DNA of 15,521 bases from Andeanibacterium sp035497315. Lineage in GTDB: Bacteria; Pseudomonadota; Alphaproteobacteria; Sphingomonadales; Sphingomonadaceae. A model generated the notes under the pieces. That model was not told where the DNA came from. It searched no databases and was given only the letters and a program-made list of their open reading frames with translations. Shown here one piece after another: positions 12,949-15,521 of this stretch. The stretch spans positions 1-15,521 of the forward strand of contig DATJDU010000048.1 in assembly GCA_035497315.1 (NCBI GenBank), given 5' to 3'. Made by a program: the position numbers and the translations under genes. Positions within the stretch are counted from its first letter, which is position 1; each line of letters starts with the position of its first letter.

Positions 12949-13986
12949 ATGCTGAAGAAACTTGCGGCGCTGGCGGCGACATTCGCCGTGCTGGCTGCCA
13001 CCCCCGCCATGGCGCAGAACATCACTGCCCCGCCCGCCCCGGTGCCTGCCGGGATCACGGTGGAAACGATCAAGGTCCACAGCCCTTCGCTGGAAGGCAA
13101 TCTGGAAGGCAATTCCACCGAGCGCGAGGCGCTGGTGGTGCTTCCCCCCAGCTATGGCAAGGACAAGAACAAGCGTTACCGCGTGGTCTATTACCTGCAT
13201 GGCTTCGCGATTGATGGGCGCAATTTCTACAATTTCATGAAGGTGCCCGATGCGGTGAACAACTCGGCCAGGCGCGGCGAGGAATTCATCGTGGTGGTGC
13301 CCGATACGCTCACCAAGCTGGGCGGCAGCATGTATTCCAGCTCGGTGACGACAGGCGATTTCCGCGCCTTCGTGGCCAAGGATCTGGTCGCCTATGTGGA
13401 CAGCCATTACCGCACCATCGCCAAGCGCGAAGGGCGCGGCCTCGCGGGTCATTCCATGGGCGGTTACGGCACCTGGGTGATCGGCATGACCTATCCGCAG
13501 ACCTTCAACGCGATCTATGCGCAGAATGCCTGCTGCATCAGCCCGCGCACGGAAACGGAAGAATCCGCGAAGAAGATGGCCAGCGTTTCCATCGAAGATG
13601 GCGTGAAGGCCGATTTCGGGATGCGCGCAGGCCTTTCCTCCATGGTCGCATGGTCACCCAACCCGCAGAACCCGCCTTATTTCGCGGATTTTCCTTATAA
13701 GGACGGCAAGGTGGACCAGCTGGTGATCGCCAAATGGGCCGCCAATTCGCCCTATGCCATGGTCGCTTCCCACGTGCCCGCGCTCAAGAGCTTCCGCGGC
13801 ATCGGCTCGGATGCAGGCGACAAGGACGGCCTGCTGCATGACGACACGATGATCCACGAGGAGCTGGATCGCTTCGGTATCGCCAACCAATGGGCCGTCT
13901 ATGACGGCGACCACGTCAACCGCATCGGCCAGCGCTTCGACGAAGTGGTGCTGCCCTTCATGGCGAAGCATCTCGACCGGAAGTAA
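12949..13986 (+). CDS. Secreted alpha/beta-hydrolase, esterase-D fold, paralogue 3
   Basis: A 345-aa paralogue with a signal peptide (MLKKLAALAATFAVLAA, cleavage after PAMA near 22), then a short Pro/Ala-rich linker (about 26-34) missing from the other two. Oxyanion region YYLHGF (81-86), nucleophile S169 in AGHSMGGYG (166-174), acid D291 or D293 in AGDKDG (289-294) and H322 in YDGDHVNR (318-325). Its N-terminal motif KVHSPSLEGNLEGN (42-55) matches the others. Its only cysteines are the adjacent C195-C196 in NACCISP, as in paralogue 1. It starts 24 nt after paralogue 2. The three probably form one transcript that ends at, or reads through, the hairpin at 13994-14026. Confidence 0.88.
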   Translation: MLKKLAALAATFAVLAATPAMAQNITAPPAPVPAGITVETIKVHSPSLEGNLEGNSTEREALVVLPPSYGKDKNKRYRVVYYLHGFAIDGRNFYNFMKVPDAVNNSARRGEEFIVVVPDTLTKLGGSMYSSSVTTGDFRAFVAKDLVAYVDSHYRTIAKREGRGLAGHSMGGYGTWVIGMTYPQTFNAIYAQNACCISPRTETEESAKKMASVSIEDGVKADFGMRAGLSSMVAWSPNPQNPPYFADFPYKDGKVDQLVIAKWAANSPYAMVASHVPALKSFRGIGSDAGDKDGLLHDDTMIHEELDRFGIANQWAVYDGDHVNRIGQRFDEVVLPFMAKHLDRK

Positions 13987-13993
13987 GGGTGAA

Positions 13994-14026
13994 GTGAGGC
14001 GTGGGGCCAATGGTCTCGCGCCTCGC
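13994..14026 (+). other. Strand-specific 15-bp RNA hairpin between esterase 3 and the next gene
   Basis: GTGAGGCGTGGGGCC (13994-14008) pairs along its whole length with GGTCTCGCGCCTCGC (14012-14026) around an AAT loop: 15 contiguous pairs, 11 Watson-Crick and 4 G-U (13995-14025, 14002-14018, 14004-14016, 14006-14014). The G-U pairs exist only in RNA copied as the plus strand; the minus-strand RNA would have A-C mismatches. It begins 8 nt after the esterase stop and ends 5 nt before the GGAG of the next gene. No T-run follows, so it is not a standard terminator. It could be a processing or stability element, or a factor-dependent stop. Confidence 0.6.
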
Positions 14027-14041
14027 ATCTTGGAGAGAGAA

Positions 14042-14884
14042 ATGGCTTTTCAGCCCTTCGGAATGCGTTTCGAAGCCACCTCTTACCTTGCTCTGCCAGA
14101 GGCGAGGGCCGCCATTAAAGGACGCCTGAAAGACTGGTTCGATGTCACGCGAGGGCCTCGGGGGTGGATTGTCGGCCCGGTCATTTGCCTGTGGCTCAGT
14201 GCCTTCGACCGCCACGGCCCAATGCTGTTCGGCATCATGTCCAACCGGGACGGTGTAACCCGGATAAGTGGGCGTGCAGGCTCGAACCTCAACGGGATGG
14301 TGCTGGCAGTCTTTCTGGTTGTAGTTCTACCCATCGTTGCCATTGGCCTCGTTTTGAATCGTCAGGGCTCGGCCGCGCTGCTGTTCGTTCTTGGATTCTC
14401 CTTTCTGTTTTGCGGACTGGCGTTGTGGTCGGGGCATACCTTCCGGCGGGACGCTGCGCCGCTGGTCGATTTTCTTGATAAGACCCTCGCAAAGGGGCCT
14501 GCACCACAGCGCCAGGAAACGGCTGTTTCCGAATATGCCGGACCCTATCTCCCGATGACCTTGCAGGTCGACGGACAGATACTGGAAGGTCGCGCCACGC
14601 CGGAAGCCATCCGCGAGGCAATCGACGGGATCGCAGCGGCCGGGACAGGTTTCGCGATCCTCGATCATGCGGATGGCAGCTTCATTCAGGCCGCGCTGGA
14701 ATATCCGGGCTTCGTGATCGAACGCGGCCCCGGTTCGGGTGCATATATTGCGGCCCGGCGCCTGCCTGCGGCTTCGGAAGATGAGTGGGCGTCATCCCGC
14801 CACTTCTCCGCCGCGGAAGTGCAGTCTGCCTTCATTGCCTTTCTTGCGGGAAGTCCGGAGCCGAAGAATATGCTTTGGGGATAA
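14042..14884 (+). CDS. Unrecognised membrane protein with two central helices and a soluble C-terminal domain
   Basis: A 280-aa protein of unknown function. The N-terminal 80 residues are soluble and aromatic/Gly-rich (FDVTRGPRGWIVGP at 33-46, WLSAFDRHGPMLFG at 51-64, GRAGSNLNG at 77-85), a pattern that seems to recur in sphingomonad hypothetical proteins. Two transmembrane helices lie at about 86-106 and 110-130 with a very short turn. The C-terminal domain (about 170-270) has alternating helix and strand, with YPGFVIERGPGSGAYIAARR (221-240) and a final helix ending in AFLAG (266-270). No catalytic motif is seen. The start is ATG at 14042 with GGAGAGAGA just upstream; the frame extends back into the esterase gene but that part is implausible. 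It sits after the strong hairpin and converges on the 5'-nucleotidase with a 3-nt gap. Confidence 0.8.
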   Translation: MAFQPFGMRFEATSYLALPEARAAIKGRLKDWFDVTRGPRGWIVGPVICLWLSAFDRHGPMLFGIMSNRDGVTRISGRAGSNLNGMVLAVFLVVVLPIVAIGLVLNRQGSAALLFVLGFSFLFCGLALWSGHTFRRDAAPLVDFLDKTLAKGPAPQRQETAVSEYAGPYLPMTLQVDGQILEGRATPEAIREAIDGIAAAGTGFAILDHADGSFIQAALEYPGFVIERGPGSGAYIAARRLPAASEDEWASSRHFSAAEVQSAFIAFLAGSPEPKNMLWG

Positions 14885-14887
14885 TCC

Positions 14888-15521
14888 CTACTGCTGCGCC
14901 ACATCCACCTCGCGCTGTTCCTGCGGCACGTCGCGCGGCTTCTCTCCCTTCACCCAGATTTCCAGCGCATCGATATCGCTCATGCCGACAGTCGCCTCAC
15001 GCTGGGCGGCGAGCAGGGTGAAGCTGTCGCCGCCGCCCGCAAGGAAGCTGTTGGTGGTCACGCGGTAGCTTGTGCCCATGTCGAGCGGCTTGCCTTCCAG
15101 TTCGATCCGCACGATGCGGTCACCGATGGGGCGGCTCGTGTCGTACCAATAGGTGAAGCCCGTCGAAGGGGCGAGGTGCTGTTCGGGGGCATTGTCGTCA
15201 AAGCCCTGTTCCAGCACCGCCTTGATTTCCGCCCCGGTCATGGTCTGGGTCACCAGCGTATTGGCGAAGGGCTGGGTCTTGTAGAGATCGCCGAACGTCA
15301 GCGATCCATCCGGTGCAGGGTTGAGGGTGGCGCGCACGCCGAAGGGGTTCATGAAGGCGATTTGCGCGCCGGCCCTGCGGGTGGCGGCGAGTTGCGCATC
15401 GGCGATGAGGTTTGCGGCGGTGCCGCCGTCTGCGCCGTCGCCCTTGATTGCGGGCCCGGCAATCGCGCCCACCGGACGCAGCGCATATTCCGCTGCCCGG
15501 TCGGTATAGAGCTTCACATAG
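14888..15521 (-). CDS. 5'-nucleotidase / UDP-sugar hydrolase family, C-terminal domain (partial)
   Basis: The C-terminal 210 or so residues of a UshA-type 5'-nucleotidase; the metallophosphatase domain and signal peptide lie beyond the right edge (the frame is open at 15521, continuing upstream as Tyr). This domain (PF02872-like) positions the nucleoside. Visible family segments are GGTAANLIADAQ, FMNPFGVRATL, LYKTQPFANTLV, QTMTGAEIKAVLEQGF, YRVTTNSFLAGGGDSF. The usual M-N-x-G-G-x-R pattern reads M-N-P-F-G-V-R, with the arginine kept; GGGDSF holds the aromatic that usually stacks on the base. Family proteins are periplasmic and scavenge nucleotides. The GTG at 15517 is an internal Val codon and not the start. 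The stop is 3 nt from the convergent gene's stop, with no room for a terminator. Confidence 0.9.
   Translation of the reverse strand, partial: YVKLYTDRAAEYALRPVGAIAGPAIKGDGADGGTAANLIADAQLAATRRAGAQIAFMNPFGVRATLNPAPDGSLTFGDLYKTQPFANTLVTQTMTGAEIKAVLEQGFDDNAPEQHLAPSTGFTYWYDTSRPIGDRIVRIELEGKPLDMGTSYRVTTNSFLAGGGDSFTLLAAQREATVGMSDIDALEIWVKGEKPRDVPQEQREVDVAQQ

Noticed and set aside
10842..13452. Two long minus-strand open frames (406 and 566 codons) across the esterase genes
   Set aside because: They run antisense to three paralogues with intact catalytic motifs; their similarity to each other only mirrors the paralogy.
10881..13986. The esterase repeats as a biosynthetic or phage-defence cassette
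   Set aside because: All three are ordinary exported esterase-fold proteins; no synthase, carrier, nuclease or sensor gene is adjacent.
1..15521. CRISPR arrays, tRNA or rRNA genes and insertion sequences
   Set aside because: Reading both strands shows no regularly spaced repeats, no cloverleaf with a T-loop consensus, no rRNA segment and no transposase frame.

Overview
The window reads as the chromosome of a high-GC alphaproteobacterium. The likeliest placement is order Sphingomonadales (the Novosphingobium/Erythrobacter/Sphingopyxis side). This is judged by eye from strong third-position G/C, the long GlnD, the lgt followed by a MidA-like methyltransferase, and sphingomonad-style secreted esterases. 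No search was run, so the taxon is an inference. Coding density is very high. No rRNA, tRNA, CRISPR array, transposase or prophage gene was seen.

Left edge (1-136): the first 25 codons of a minus-strand gene whose start resembles small GIY-YIG nucleases, cut by the window edge, with a REP-like palindrome between it and ftsK. Positions 1 to about 50 are clearly AT-richer than the rest. Region 137-3086, minus strand: ftsK (DNA translocase) and a short, degenerate ThiE/TenI-like protein. Region 3107-3769, plus strand: the YggS/PLPBP pyridoxal-phosphate protein, divergent from the ThiE-like gene across only 20 bp with a self-complementary TATA-like box exactly in the middle. Region 3803-8262, minus strand: an AMP-forming acyl-CoA synthetase-like ligase whose stop overlaps the GTG start of glnD, the nitrogen-sensing uridylyltransferase. 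The two are probably translationally coupled.

Region 8412-10793, plus strand: lgt (lipoprotein diacylglyceryl transferase), a MidA/NDUFAF7-type methyltransferase overlapping it by 4 nt, and a VOC-fold protein 4 nt further on, probably one operon. Region 10881-13986, plus strand: three tandem paralogous secreted alpha/beta-hydrolases of the esterase-D fold, each with a signal peptide and a complete Ser-Asp-His set. A strong RNA hairpin with four G-U pairs follows them. Next come an unrecognised two-helix membrane protein (14042-14884) and, converging on it with a 3-bp gap, the C-terminal part of a periplasmic 5'-nucleotidase that runs off the right edge.

Most of the window is housekeeping: chromosome segregation, PLP homeostasis, nitrogen signalling, lipoprotein maturation and probable respiratory-complex assembly. 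The accessory, poorly described part is the esterase triplet with its hairpin and the following membrane protein. Two of the three esterases carry one adjacent Cys-Cys pair as their only cysteines, and the middle copy has none. The REP-like palindrome beside the GIY-YIG-like start at the left edge is the other point worth following.
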